Positions 1-11,234 of a stretch of 64,000 nucleotides of DNA are shown in pieces. Both the position numbers and the translations under genes were made by a program. Every line of letters begins with the position of its first letter. Position 1 is the stretch's first letter. The notes beneath the pieces are model-generated. The model was given only the letters and a program-made list of their open reading frames with translations, was not told where the DNA came from and did no database searches. The DNA comes from Rhipidocladum racemiflorum (Eukaryota > Streptophyta > Magnoliopsida > Poales > Poaceae): NCBI GenBank assembly GCA_036346355.1, contig CM070570.1, positions 47,073,592 through 47,137,591 of the forward strand, written 5' to 3'.

Positions 1-960
1 ACGAACAACGTTGTACAAGCCCAGTAGTTGGACACTCGATCAAAGGCTAGCTAGCAAGCTAGACAGCAAGATCCTTGCAGGTAAATGCTGCTGGAAGGAT
101 GAATGTTGCTGGGTTTGCATGCTCGACGACCTTGCAATCTCCCCTTTTATAGGCGGGAAGAAGTGCACATACACGATCAAACTGATCAAGGCGATGGATC
201 GAAAGGGACCTGCACTGGGTGGCTACATGCCTGGATCTTTCTCCTGCGCTGTCATTGTGGGGGCAGCTAATGGTACAATAATGTATATCTATGCACCTAA
301 TATTCCAATGTGCGAGTCATAAGGCACAAGAAAAAGCTCATCAGCTTGTACTAACTAGTGATGGTCAGAGGAGGAGAACTGCTCCCGAGACGTGGAAACT
401 AACGAATGTTCTGGGAGCTTCAACACAGCATCTGCGATGGGGCACTCCAAGGCTCAAAATCTAAGCAAAATTTTAGAAATCTCACTGATATTTCAGATTT
501 TGGCGTTTTTGGCCAGGGACGAAATCCTAAATCCCGGCTGGATAAAAAAAAATTCAAAAAAAATTCGAAGTTCTACAGTAACTTAAAATTTCGGTAAATT
601 TCACTAAAATTTTGGTTGTTTGACAAAAATTTGACCGGATGTGCAAACTAGTAATGGACAAAGTGGTAATAAGTTTTTTTCTCTTTTGCCATCATTCTTC
701 ATTAGCATTGTTCGAATTTTTAAAAATTCCTCAAGTTTGATCATTGTATGAAAATTTTATGGGAATATTATGGATGTGTCTGGACTGGCCATTCAATTTT
801 TTTTTCAAAATTTTCTAATATGGTTTGCACTATTTTTCATTCGGTTGAAATTTATCGGTTAGACTTTTATCAGGACAATAGTACGGTCAAATTTTTTAAT
901 AATTCCTAAAGCTTGATCATCATCTAAAAATTTTATGAGAACATTGGTGATACATCAGGA
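1..960. other. Unassigned AT-rich DNA
   Basis: No gene is recognisable. The first ~320 bases contain an open frame that resembles no family I know. From ~460 the DNA is very AT-rich with A and T runs. A ~50-base segment at 713-768 recurs in diverged form at 889-942, with shared words such as TTGATCAT and AAAATTTTATG, suggesting an old local duplication. Its texture resembles 27130-27490, so both may come from one repeat family. Confidence 0.4.
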
Positions 961-1991
961 TGTGAGACCCTCCCTTTTATGCTACAGTGTAAACATAAAA
1001 GAAAGGTTCTGTAGCACACTCTGTGCTAGTCCCATGATCAGTAGCTAGCACGCGCCAACACAATTTGAAATCACAGCCATACAAAAGATCACAAGTTTTA
1101 TTACAGCGGAAGTTCATAATTTGCATAATATTAAACAAAAGCAGATAAAAGCATAGTAATAGCAAATGTTCATCTTGCAGGATGCTGGTGAAACCCATAA
1201 CTACACAGGCAACTGACAAGGTGACCTTAGAAACAGTCGTCGCCATGTAAGACAAGCTCCTCGTTAGCGTTATCGTCGACGGGATAATCAAGTTCTTCAC
1301 CTAAAACCACATTTGAGCAAGTTGAGTATAAAATGTACTCGCAAGATTTTTACAAATCCTGATTATATGCAAGCTGTATAGAAGTGGGTTTCTACGGTTG
1401 ATTTGCATAAAGCTAAATTTGAAATATAATACTGAATAGTAAATTGAAAGCATAAATGAATTTAAGACAGTTTGACGAATAATTAAATTATCAAGTAATC
1501 AAATGAAAGAATAAGCAATCCACCCACGTTCCTTCGTGAGTGAGAAGCAATGAATTACTCACAGCCCTTCGTGAATAATAAAACCATTATAACAAATTCC
1601 ATTATGGTATCAAAAATGAATTTTACCAAGATTTGAATAACATGTTCCTTTTTGTCAAACTAAATCATCTAACTAGTGTCAGTTCTCCAAGTTATCCATA
1701 ACCGTGGATACGATTAATCGATTAGTTTTTGACTCTGCAGAGTTGTACGACTTTACCCATAAGGAATGATCGTCTCTTTATGCAAAGCTTAATTAACACA
1801 CTTCCTTTGGTGTGCCACAGAGAGATCATACATAACCGTTACATTATTCAATTCTAGCTTTACACCAGCCCAGTGACATTTTACCCTGGCTATGATGGAA
1901 GCTAATAAATGGTGAAGCAATAGTAATCATGAGCCCGCGGCTCAAATAGAACAACAACAGCCCCAGTCCATAGCCAGGCGTACACCGTTAC
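961..1991 (-). repeat. Probable LTR fragment, minus orientation
   Basis: The block opens with TGTGAGACCCTCCC, similar to the TGTRACACCCC ends of the reverse-oriented LTRs elsewhere in the window. It then shows the same order of landmarks: an ACCTAAAA word, then ACTCGCAAG like CTCAGCAAG. It stops exactly where the family A LTR begins at 1992. Its other end and any target duplication are not visible. The assignment rests on terminal form and layout, not on a recognised family. Confidence 0.4.
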
Positions 1992-4317
1992 TGTGACATC
2001 ACGGGATGTGATATTATGGAATGTGACTTTATAGATTATGACTTTTCGGTACGACTTTATATCGTGTTTTGGGCCGTTTTGCGGGTGTTTAGGCCTTTCT
2101 AGGGGAGTTTGGGCCTTGGGGGACCACATCATGGGCCTTTAGTGGGAAGGTTTTGGCCCATGTGGGGAGGGGAGGCAGCAAACCCTACCCTCCCCCCACC
2201 CATGCCCCCCCATTGTGCCTCTCCCACCCCCCATAGCCGCCACCCCATTTGCCCCTTGCGCCTCCACCCTCCCTCCTCCCATGCGCCCCTCCCTCTCCTC
2301 CCTAGCCGGCCCTAGCAAGGTCCCTCCCCTCCCATGGCTGCCACACCTCCCCCTCCATTGATCCTTCCGTTGAGGAGCATTGCGACCAAGAAGATCCGAC
2401 GATTCCGGCGTTCCCGGCGATTGGAGGGGAGATCGGGCCGTGAGGAGGAGACGTTCATCGTCCGTTTGATTCTCGAAGATGAGGTAGGGATTCACGGTTC
2501 TTTTGTGGTGTTCTAGGTGCTGCTAGATGGGGGAATCCATGCCTATAACTCTTGTTTAGGTGCTGTAATTAGAGGGATTGAATTGGATTCTAGATCTGTC
2601 TTGCGAGTAGCTCTCGGCCATGTTTGACAGTCGGTGTTGGAACGCGTTTTGGCAATTTTAGAGAATTTTCTTGATCGGCCGTCTGTTACGGAAGTTGTAG
2701 GTAATTCAATTTTATCTCAGTGGACACCAAGAACGTTAAATTCCGTTCAGCCGTTTAAAAGTTATGGCTGTTTTACCGAGCGCTATCTAATTGGTGACGT
2801 GATTGGGACATATCGTGTTCAACTGTAGATTAGACAATTTTAGAGGCCGATTCAGTCCTCGCGAATACTTAGGAAAAGTTGGAAACTTTCCTAAGCTTCC
2901 AGAAAATGTATTCGTTTACTTCATTTGGAGTTGTAGAACTTAAGTTATGGTCATTAGAGCGCTGCTGTCCCGGTTGGACAGAGAGCTGTTTTTCGGGTTT
3001 TGGGAGTGGGTTGCGAAGTCGATGTAGATGATAGTTCTTGTATTGCTTTGTGGGCATGTTTTGAGTGTATTTTACCTATGTGCAGGTGGTGTGACCCGGG
3101 AGTGCCCTCATCATCTCACGACTCCGTATCGCGTGGTTGAAGGCAAGTGTGTTGTGGTGGTTGTGGTTTGGTTGGCTATAATGCTTTGCTATGTTTGATA
3201 CTTGCTTGTGTTATGATGATTATAGTTGTTAAATGGCTATCCAATGGTTAATCTGAGTATTTATGCAAATTCATGTGAAGGGCTAAGTTGCTAAGTTTGA
3301 TACTTGCTTGTGTTGTGATGATTATAGATGTTAAATGGCTATGCAATTGTTGAATTGAGTGCATATGCAAGTTTACTCATGTTTATGGCATGTGTGCATT
3401 CATGGCATGAGGACAGGCCAGGACGGTGAGGAAGTCAACTAATCTAGTAAGGTCGGTGAGAAAGTTATGACTAATCCGGAGCGCCTCTGAGAAAGACCTA
3501 CCTCGTAGTCCCATCCACGGTTGTGTATAGGAGCGAGTCAGTATGAGTAGGCAACCTCCATCTACGGGATGGAAGGGGAAAGAGGGTGCACACCGACGGG
3601 TGTGCACTCGGCAATACCGGTATGTGCTAAGCAAAGAGACATGTGCATTGCATTACATTGCATGAGTGAAGTTGTTATATGAGATGATTATCATGTTCTA
3701 TGAGATACATATGAAAATGTTTATGACGATGTTATATGAGAGCATAAGTGAAGAAGTTTATGAGTTGATTCTCATGATGTGTGAATGGCATAAAGTATGT
3801 ATGTGAACTGTTATTGTTTATGTACCATTGCAATACGCTTTGCTGAGTGATGAACTCACACTTGTTGTTTATGTTTGTTTTTTTAGGTATCTTGGATCCG
3901 ACATGTGGGAAAGGGAGCTAGTCACACGTCATCACTTTCCATCACCCATTTAATCAATGTCAAACCTTCCTTTAGTTGTGATGGTTACCTCATTGAACTA
4001 AATTGTGGTTTTTATGCCTCGTTGGTCGTCATGAGTAAATGATTAGTCCATATTGTCATCTGACAGATAGATTTATATTCTTAGTTGGATTGTTGCTGAA
4101 ATCCCTGATTATCATGTTATTGTTGTCGTTCATTATGCTATCTTGATATGTTCATATTATTGATGCTTGAAACCATGGAAAAACAAATGATATGCTGTCG
4201 AAATTTTGGTTAAGCATTTAGCGTAGTTGCTGTAATTTAATGTAAAATATGTGGTTTGGGTGTTGCTAGTATTGGTTGTGGTGACATTCGCGGCATACTA
4301 AGTGTCAAGGTGTTACA
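1992..4317 (+). repeat. Family A gypsy-type LTR (5' LTR of left inverted arm)
   Basis: The LTR starts TGTGACATCACGG and ends GGTGTTACA, 2 bases before a tRNA-iMet primer-binding site. Of its 2326 bases, the first part is pyrimidine- and G-rich with repeated TTTGGGCC words. The middle carries the CGGTATGTGC/TGCATTGCAT block shared with the copies at 13395, 24604, 35993 and 39689. This copy marks that whole set as LTRs, because it retains the primer site. The short proline-rich open frames inside are compositional. Confidence 0.85.
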
Positions 4318-4319
4318 GT

Positions 4320-4331
4320 TGGTATCAGAGC
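4320..4331 (+). other. Primer-binding site, tRNA-iMet type
   Basis: TGGTATCAGAGC lies 2 bases after the LTR end at 4317. It is the standard primer-binding site complementary to the 3' end of plant initiator methionine tRNA, where minus-strand DNA synthesis starts. It fixes the LTR boundary and the plus orientation of this arm. Confidence 0.9.
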
Positions 4332-6632
4332 GGGCTTCAGGTCCGTGGTGCTTGGACTTAGTGAATTACCATAGGTTCAACTAAAATTTTGATGTGGGAT
4401 AACCTAGAAACATGGCTTAGGTTATACTTAAAATTTTATCGTAGGATAGCAACATTAAAACATATGTAAGTGGAATAACTAATTTAAAATTTGACACACA
4501 TGGATGCACAGTTGGAAAGGGTATGGGTATCGTTGCTTACGCTTAAATGTTGTATTTAAGCCTTGTTGTTGAATGCTACATTTGATAATGTATGCTGCTA
4601 TGTTTATGAGATAATTGATTGAATTGTTCTTGTTATCGTGATAAAGTGGGGTTGTGGTGCCGAAGGGTTTCGGTCACCTTTTTATTCATAGTAAGGTTGT
4701 GGTTTGACGGTGTAGCCGGTTAAAGCCATCACCGAAGAACTATTAACCCCCTGTGGGGAAAGAGTGCTTACTTTTTCTGTCGTAGATCGGGTAGTTGACT
4801 GGAGACAAATAGAAGAGTTGGTGGTGGATTCCTTCGGATGTTCTTTACCGTTCTGACGATTGGTTTGGTTGGTTTTCTTGGTTTTAGTTGATTGAAATCA
4901 AAAGAAAAGTGTTTGGTATTGGATTTTCGCGGATTGTTCCGTAGGCGGTTTGTGGTTTTGTCTTCCTTGGTTGAAGACGAAGAAGAAGAGTTTTGTGTTG
5001 CGCGTCTTTTGGTCGCAATTTTTGTTTTGACACCCGGTTTTGTTGGTTATTGTGGACTGTCTTGGGGAGGAAAATTATGTGGTTGTTGTTCTCCCTATCT
5101 AAGAAAAGTGTTGAAGTTTCTCCTTGTGCAGACCTTAAGTTGGGTGGAGCTTAGTTTGAATCTTTATCGGAAAAGATTTAGTTGAACATTTGGTTTTCCC
5201 TGGTGCATCCTTCTTCCTCCTTGGAAGTATAGATCTTGAGATTTCTTGAAAAGTTTTGGGCTATCAAAGTTGGAAATTTGAGAGTTGAGCTCTCCTGCAT
5301 TTCTGTTGGAGTTTTGTTTTTCTTCCTTGCCTGGAAAGGAGAAATTGTTTATCGGTGTTCGTTCTTGTTCCTGAGCTGTGGTTATCTTTAAAGTTGAATT
5401 GCATCCTGTTCGTCAAGAGTAGGTGACCTATGAAGGTGTTTAGAAAATTTTTTGTTCGTGCTATGTAGTATGTAACAATGTGGTTTACGGAGTGAAGTAT
5501 TGCTAAGTTAATTTGTGAGTTGAATCAATTCAATGTGATTATTATCTTTAGCTTGAGAATAAATAGACTACTAGTGTTGTAGATTACTCTATAGCGAGAA
5601 TGATTAAATGTGTTAATGTACATGCTTAGAATTTGTTGCTTTGCTTTAAAAGTGCTTATGACCCTCGATAATGTTTAAAGTTTTAAACCCTAATGCATAG
5701 TTAGAACATTAAGATGATGTAAACTACTGATATTGTTAAAGAAATTTTGCTGGTTGTTTAAAGATGTTCTAATTTAACATGTTAATAGAGAATTTTAATC
5801 GGGTTGGCTAGTGACTTTAACTTGGAAGTTGATTAGAGTTGCTATTTATGTCGTTGCAAACTATAAGTATATTTGGAAGTATGCAGTTGTGTTCCTATAA
5901 TGCTAGTATCGATGTCAATTGGGAAGACATAGGTTTTGTAGTTGTTTTAAGAGCTTTGTGATGGTTCAACTTATTCAATTTATTTTAAATAGTTGGAGTA
6001 TGTTGTATAGTGGCAATTCCGTTATAACCTATGTATAGGTCAGCTAAAAGCAATGTTGTTGTTTTATGATTATGCCCATTTATTGATATTGATGACTTAG
6101 TAGTGGTGGTAATTGTTTAGATTATTTGTTGAAAAACCATGGGTAAATGGAGGAAATTGTAACATGTTGTGATAGAGTGAACCTTGGATAATTAACATGA
6201 TGTAGAATTTTATCCTTAATGAATGTATATCATAGAATCATATTTACGAACTTTATCTTATGGAGATAATATTTACTTGTTGAAGTCATTTATTGATTGA
6301 ACAAGTTTCAATTGTCAAGATGTTGACGTATGGATGGTGTAAAATTGATAGGTTGATCATGCTAAAGTATTTGTTGAAATGTTATGTTTTAAAGTGAGAA
6401 TATGATGTTATATGATGTGTTTGTCTGTGGGGATCAGGATGAGGTAGTATTGGTTGGATGTCTTTTTGATAAGCATCATAAACTTTATTTATAAGTGTTG
6501 GGAAAGGTAACTAGAGAAAGAATTTGTTATGTAGTTTTGGTTGAATTATGATGGGACTCCTCAAGGAGTAAATAGTGATTATTGAAGTCTTAATGGAAAG
6601 CATAGTGGAACACTAGAGGTGGTTGTATCTAT
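4332..6632 (+). other. Non-coding leader of the left family A element
   Basis: About 2.3 kb follow the primer site with no gag or pol similarity. The segment up to ~5863 is matched in reverse complement by 6763-8270 at high identity. The remaining ~770 bases have no partner. A 97-codon open frame near 4892 is not preserved along the mirror copy. No polypurine tract precedes the LTR start at 6633, so this is not a complete element. It is either a non-autonomous element or the untranslated leader of a truncated one. Confidence 0.65.
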
Positions 6633-6762
6633 TGTGACACTACGGAATGACGGTATGAGTCATTTTCGATTTTCGGCAATTCGGTATGACTTTTGTAGCC
6701 TGTTTTCGGGCCGTTTCCAGAGTTTGGGCCTCTCCGGGGGAGTTTGGGCCTAGCGGGGGTTG
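6633..6762 (+). repeat. Truncated family A LTR start
   Basis: The sequence starts TGTGACACTACGGAATG and continues through the TTTCGG/CGGTATGAC and TTTGGGCC blocks seen at the start of the LTRs at 1992 and 13395. It stops after ~130 bases, where the mirror-image leader begins at about 6763. This could be the start of a 3' LTR, but the expected purine-rich tract is missing upstream. Confidence 0.75.
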
Positions 6763-8270
6763 GTTTGCAACGACATAAATAGCAACTCTAATCAACTTCC
6801 AAGTTAAAGTCACTAGCCAACCCGATTAAATCTCTCTATTAACATGTAAAATTAGAACATCTTTAAACAACCAGCAAGGTTTCTTTAACAGTATCATTAA
6901 TTTACATCATCTTAATGTTCTAACTATGCATCAAGGTTTAAACTTTTAACATTAACGAGGGTCATAAGCACTTTTAAAGCAAGGCAACAGATTCTAAGCA
7001 TGTACATTAACCCATTTAATCATTCTCGCTACAGAGTAAACTACAACACTAGTAGTCTATTTATTCTCCAGCTAGAGATGATAATCACATTGAATTGATT
7101 CAACTCAAAATTTAACTTAGCAACACATCATGCCATAAACCACATTGTTACCTACTACATAGCACGGACATAAACTTTTCTAAACACCTTCATGGGGCAC
7201 GAACTCTTGACAAACAAGATGCAACTCAACTTTTAAAGATAACCACAACTCAAGAACCAGAACGAACACCGATAGAAAATTTCTCCTTTCCAGGCAAGGA
7301 AGAAAAACAAAACTCGAACAGAAATGCAGGAGAGCTCAACTCTCAAATTCTCAAATTTGCCTACAAAACTCTTCAAGAAATCTTAAGATCTATACTTCCA
7401 AGAAGGAAGAAGGATGCACCAGGGAAAATCAAATGTTCATTAAATCTTTTTCGATAAAAGATTCAAACTTAGCTCCACCAACTCAAGGCCTGCACAAGGG
7501 GAAACTCCAACACTTTTTCTTAGATAGGGAGAACAACAACCACAAAAGTTTCCTCCTCAAGACAGCCCGTAATGACCAACAAAATTGGTGTCAAAGCAAA
7601 ATTAGCGACCAACAGATGCGCAACACAAAACCTTTCTTCTACGTCTTCAACCAAGGAAGACAAAACCACAAATCGCCTACGGAACAATCCGCGATAAATC
7701 AAATGCCAAACACTTTTCTTTTGATTTCGATCGACTAAAACAAAGAAAACCAACCAAAACTGACCGTCAGAACGGTAAAGAACATCTGAAGGAATCCACC
7801 AACTACCCGACCTACGACAGAAAAGGTGAGCACTCTTCTCCTACAGGGGCTAATAATTCTTCGGTGATGGCGTTAACAGGCCACACCGTCAAATCACACC
7901 CTTACTATGAACAAAAAGAGGTGACAGAAACCCTTTGGCACCACAACCCCACTCTATCACAACAACAAGAACAATTCAATCATTTATCTCATTGACATAG
8001 CAACATGCATTATCAAATGAAGCATTCAACATCAAAGCTTAAATACAACATTTAAGCGTAAATAAACGATACCCATACCCTTTTCCTACTGTGCATCCAT
8101 GTGTGTCAAATTTTAGATTAGTTATACCACTTTTGCAAGTTTTAATGTTGCTATCCTATGACAAAATTTTAGTTAAAACCTAAGCCATGTTTCTAAGTTA
8201 TTCCACATCATATTTTAGTTGTACCCTATAGCATGACAATAAAAATACACATTCCAGGGACCTACAGCCC
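6763..8270 (-). other. Inverted leader (right arm of the inverted repeat)
   Basis: This is the reverse complement of ~4332-5863, including the blocks around the AACGGTAAAGAACATC word (near 7773) and AATCGGGTTGGCTAG on the minus strand. In a ~140-base stretch compared by eye, identity is above 90 percent. No coding similarity was found. Confidence 0.8.
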
Positions 8271-8282
8271 GCTCTGATACCA
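8271..8282 (-). other. Primer-binding site, tRNA-iMet type (minus strand)
   Basis: GCTCTGATACCA is the reverse complement of TGGTATCAGAGC and sits 2 bases from the LTR that starts at 8285. It proves that the right arm is a 5' LTR plus leader pointing left, opposite to the site at 4320. Confidence 0.9.
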
Positions 8283-8284
8283 AC

Positions 8285-11234
8285 TGTAACACCCCGGCAT
8301 TTAATATGCCCGAATGTTACCAAACATAGGCTAAACAACATCTAAATACCATAAATTAAGATAAATTACAGCAAAGGAGTAAATGCTATAACCGAAAATT
8401 TCGGCAGCATCTCCTTTGTTTTTCCATGAATTGAAGCAACAACAATATGATCACAGGATATAGCATAAAGAATGACATCTAAATCATCAATAATAAAGGT
8501 TCTAGCAGCAGTATAAGACTAGAATAAAGATTCCAACCATCTCATGAGCCAAACGAAGTAAATGAGGAAACCAAGCACACAAATTAACCATCACAATTTA
8601 AAGGAAGGAACATGTCATTGTTTATATGTGTGATGCTAAGTGATGACGTGTGACTAGCTCCCTTTCCCGCATGCCGGTTTCATGATACCTAAGAAAAACA
8701 ACATAAACACAAGCGTGAGTTCATCACTCAGCAAGTATATTGCAATGGAACAAGAAAATACATTCTAATACCTTCATCACCACTTTCCACATACGACATC
8801 ATACACATCTCATATTCATAGCGTAAGCATATCATTGACATCATCATATATCATCCTCATATAATGCAATGCAATGCGATGCACATATCTCCTGGAAACT
8901 CATACCGGTATGGTTGAGTACACACCCGTCGGTGTGCACCCTCTCCCCCCTTCCATCCCGAAGATGGAGGGTGCCTACTCCTCGCTTCCATACACCGCAG
9001 TGGATGGAATCACAATGTAGGACTTACTCATTGGCTCTCCGAAATAATCATAACTTTCTCACCGACCTTCCCCGGACTAGTTATGACTTTCTCACCGCCC
9101 GGGCCATGTATCATGCCATGTATGCAAACATGCCAACATCATAAATAACTCGTACATGAACACATGGCATCACAACATAATAAACCATATTCATCATATC
9201 AATAGCAAACATTAAAGCATGGCATGTGAACATATCATATATTCAATTTCAACTCAAAAAAACTAGCAATCTACAACTCGCTACCCATTCCAATACACTT
9301 GCCTCAACCACGGGCGACGGATTGGCGAGAAGTAGAAGGCACTCTCGGGGTCACACCACCTGCACATAGGTACCACACACTCACAATCATGTCCACAAAA
9401 TAGTACGCAAACACTCTTCGACCCCGACATCGTAAACTACTCGCAAAACCCAAAAACAGAGGTTCTGTCCTGTCGGGACAGCAGCCTTCCAAAAGGCATA
9501 ACTCGGGTTCTAAGACTCCGAACCAATTAAACGAGTACATCCTCACGTAGCTTAGGAAATTTCCTAACTTTTTCTAAGTATATGGAAAGACTGATTCGGA
9601 CTCTAAAGTGGTTTAATCTACAGAATACCGTGATCTGTTCCAATCACGTCACAGTTTTTAATACGTTCAGTAAAACGAGCATAACTTTCAAACGGCGCGG
9701 TTGAATTGGACGTTCTTTATACCCACTGAAAGGTATTGAAATTACCTACAACTTCTTCAACAGGAGGCCGAACAAATTCCGATTCTAAATTGGCAAAAAC
9801 TCAAACCCTAGGTCGACTGCTCATGCTGCCCGAAACAGAGAACGTGGCAAACTCTAGATTCCATCTAATCTACCCAATTACAGCACCACCAATTTATCTA
9901 AAAACATGATATTAACCCTTAGAACAATACCTAGACCAACCCCAAGGATCCCCGTGGCCATACCTTCGCCCGACGAACGAAAACCCAACGGATCTCCTCC
10001 CGGTTCGCGCGATCTCCTTCCTCGCTCCAAATCCACCGGATCTCCTCGTCGCGGAGCACTCCAATGGACGGATCTGTGGGGTGGTGAGGTGAAGAACTCC
10101 CCTAGGGGCAGCAAGGGTGGTGGAGAGGAGAGGAGAGGAGTGGTGGCGCAAGGGGAGGTGAGGGGAGGGGCGCACGGCAAGGGGAGGTGAGAGGAGGCGG
10201 CTGCTAGGAGGGGAAAAGGGGTGGGGGCGCACAAGAGGTAGGGGGAGGGCGCCTAGAGGAGGAAAAATCAGTTCCCCCCTCCCTCATGGGCCCAAATCCC
10301 CTCCCACTAAGGCCCACGACTCATCCCCTTAGGCCCAAACTTCCCCGGAGAGGCCCAAACCCTCCCGGAAAGGCCCAGAAACCTAAAATACGGCCCAAAA
10401 CATAATATAAAGTCGAAACGTAATGCCATGCTCTCAATTCACATACTATAATGTCACATCCTCTATTTTCACCTTCCAACCGGGACAGCAGCGCTCCAAC
10501 GACCATAACTTGAGTTCTACAACTCCAAATCAAGTAAACGAGTACATTTTCTCGAATCTTAGGAGATTTCCCAACTTTTTCTAGGTATTCACGAAGACTG
10601 AATCGACCTCTAAAATTGTCTAATCTACAGTTGAACACGATCTGTTCCAATCACGTCACAGATTTGACAGTGCTTGGTAAAACAGCCATAACTTTTAAAC
10701 GGCTGGACAGAATTTAGCGTTCTTAGTGTCCCATTAAAGTTAATTGAATTATCTACAACTTTCATAACATTCGGCTGATCATAAAACGCATCTAAAATTG
10801 CCAACAATGAATCAAACAACGACGGATCTCCTCCTCCCAGCCACTATCTCCCTCAAATCGCCGGAATCGCCGGATCCTCTCGGTTGAAAGGCTTCGCAAC
10901 GCAGAGATCAAGGGGGGGGAGGTGTGACAGCTATGGGGGGAGGAACCCTAGCTAGTGCCGGCGGCTTGGGGGGGGGGGAAGGAGGGTGGGGCGCATGAGG
11001 GAGAGGGGTGGCTAGGGTTAGGCAGGTTTGCTGGCCCCACAAGGCCCAAAACCCCCCACTGAAGGCCCAAGTTCTCCCAGAAAGCCCAAAAATTAGTCCT
11101 CCCAAGGCCCAAACTCTCTCGGAGAGGCCCAAACTCCCTCGGAGCGGCCCAAACACCCATAAACGGCCCAAAAACACGATATAAGGTCATACCGAAATGC
11201 CGTAATCTATAAAGTTGCATTCTGAGGTGTCACA
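8285..11234 (-). repeat. Composite family A LTR
   Basis: The block starts TGTAACACCCCGG and ends GGTGTCACA. It is 2950 bases, ~750 longer than the ~2.2-kb family standard. Up to ~10460 it follows the normal order almost to the terminal ATAATGTCAC block. It then restarts in the middle of the LTR (GGGACAGCAGC, CTCCAACGACC) and runs to a terminus again. The second part resembles the LTR at 1992 more closely. The block is therefore a nearly full LTR joined to the terminal ~770 bases of another family member. Confidence 0.75.

Noticed and set aside
2109..2516. Overlapping proline-rich open frames on both strands
   Set aside because: They fall in the GC-rich part of a family A LTR, and similar frames recur at the same place in every copy.
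4892..5185. 97-codon open frame, with a similar frame on the minus strand at 7520-7753
   Set aside because: The likeness (RGLFRRRFVVLSSLVED) comes from the inverted repeat. The two frames diverge at both ends and match no family.
9878..10234. Long antiparallel open frames
   Set aside because: They lie in the GC-rich promoter-side part of the composite LTR and are compositional.
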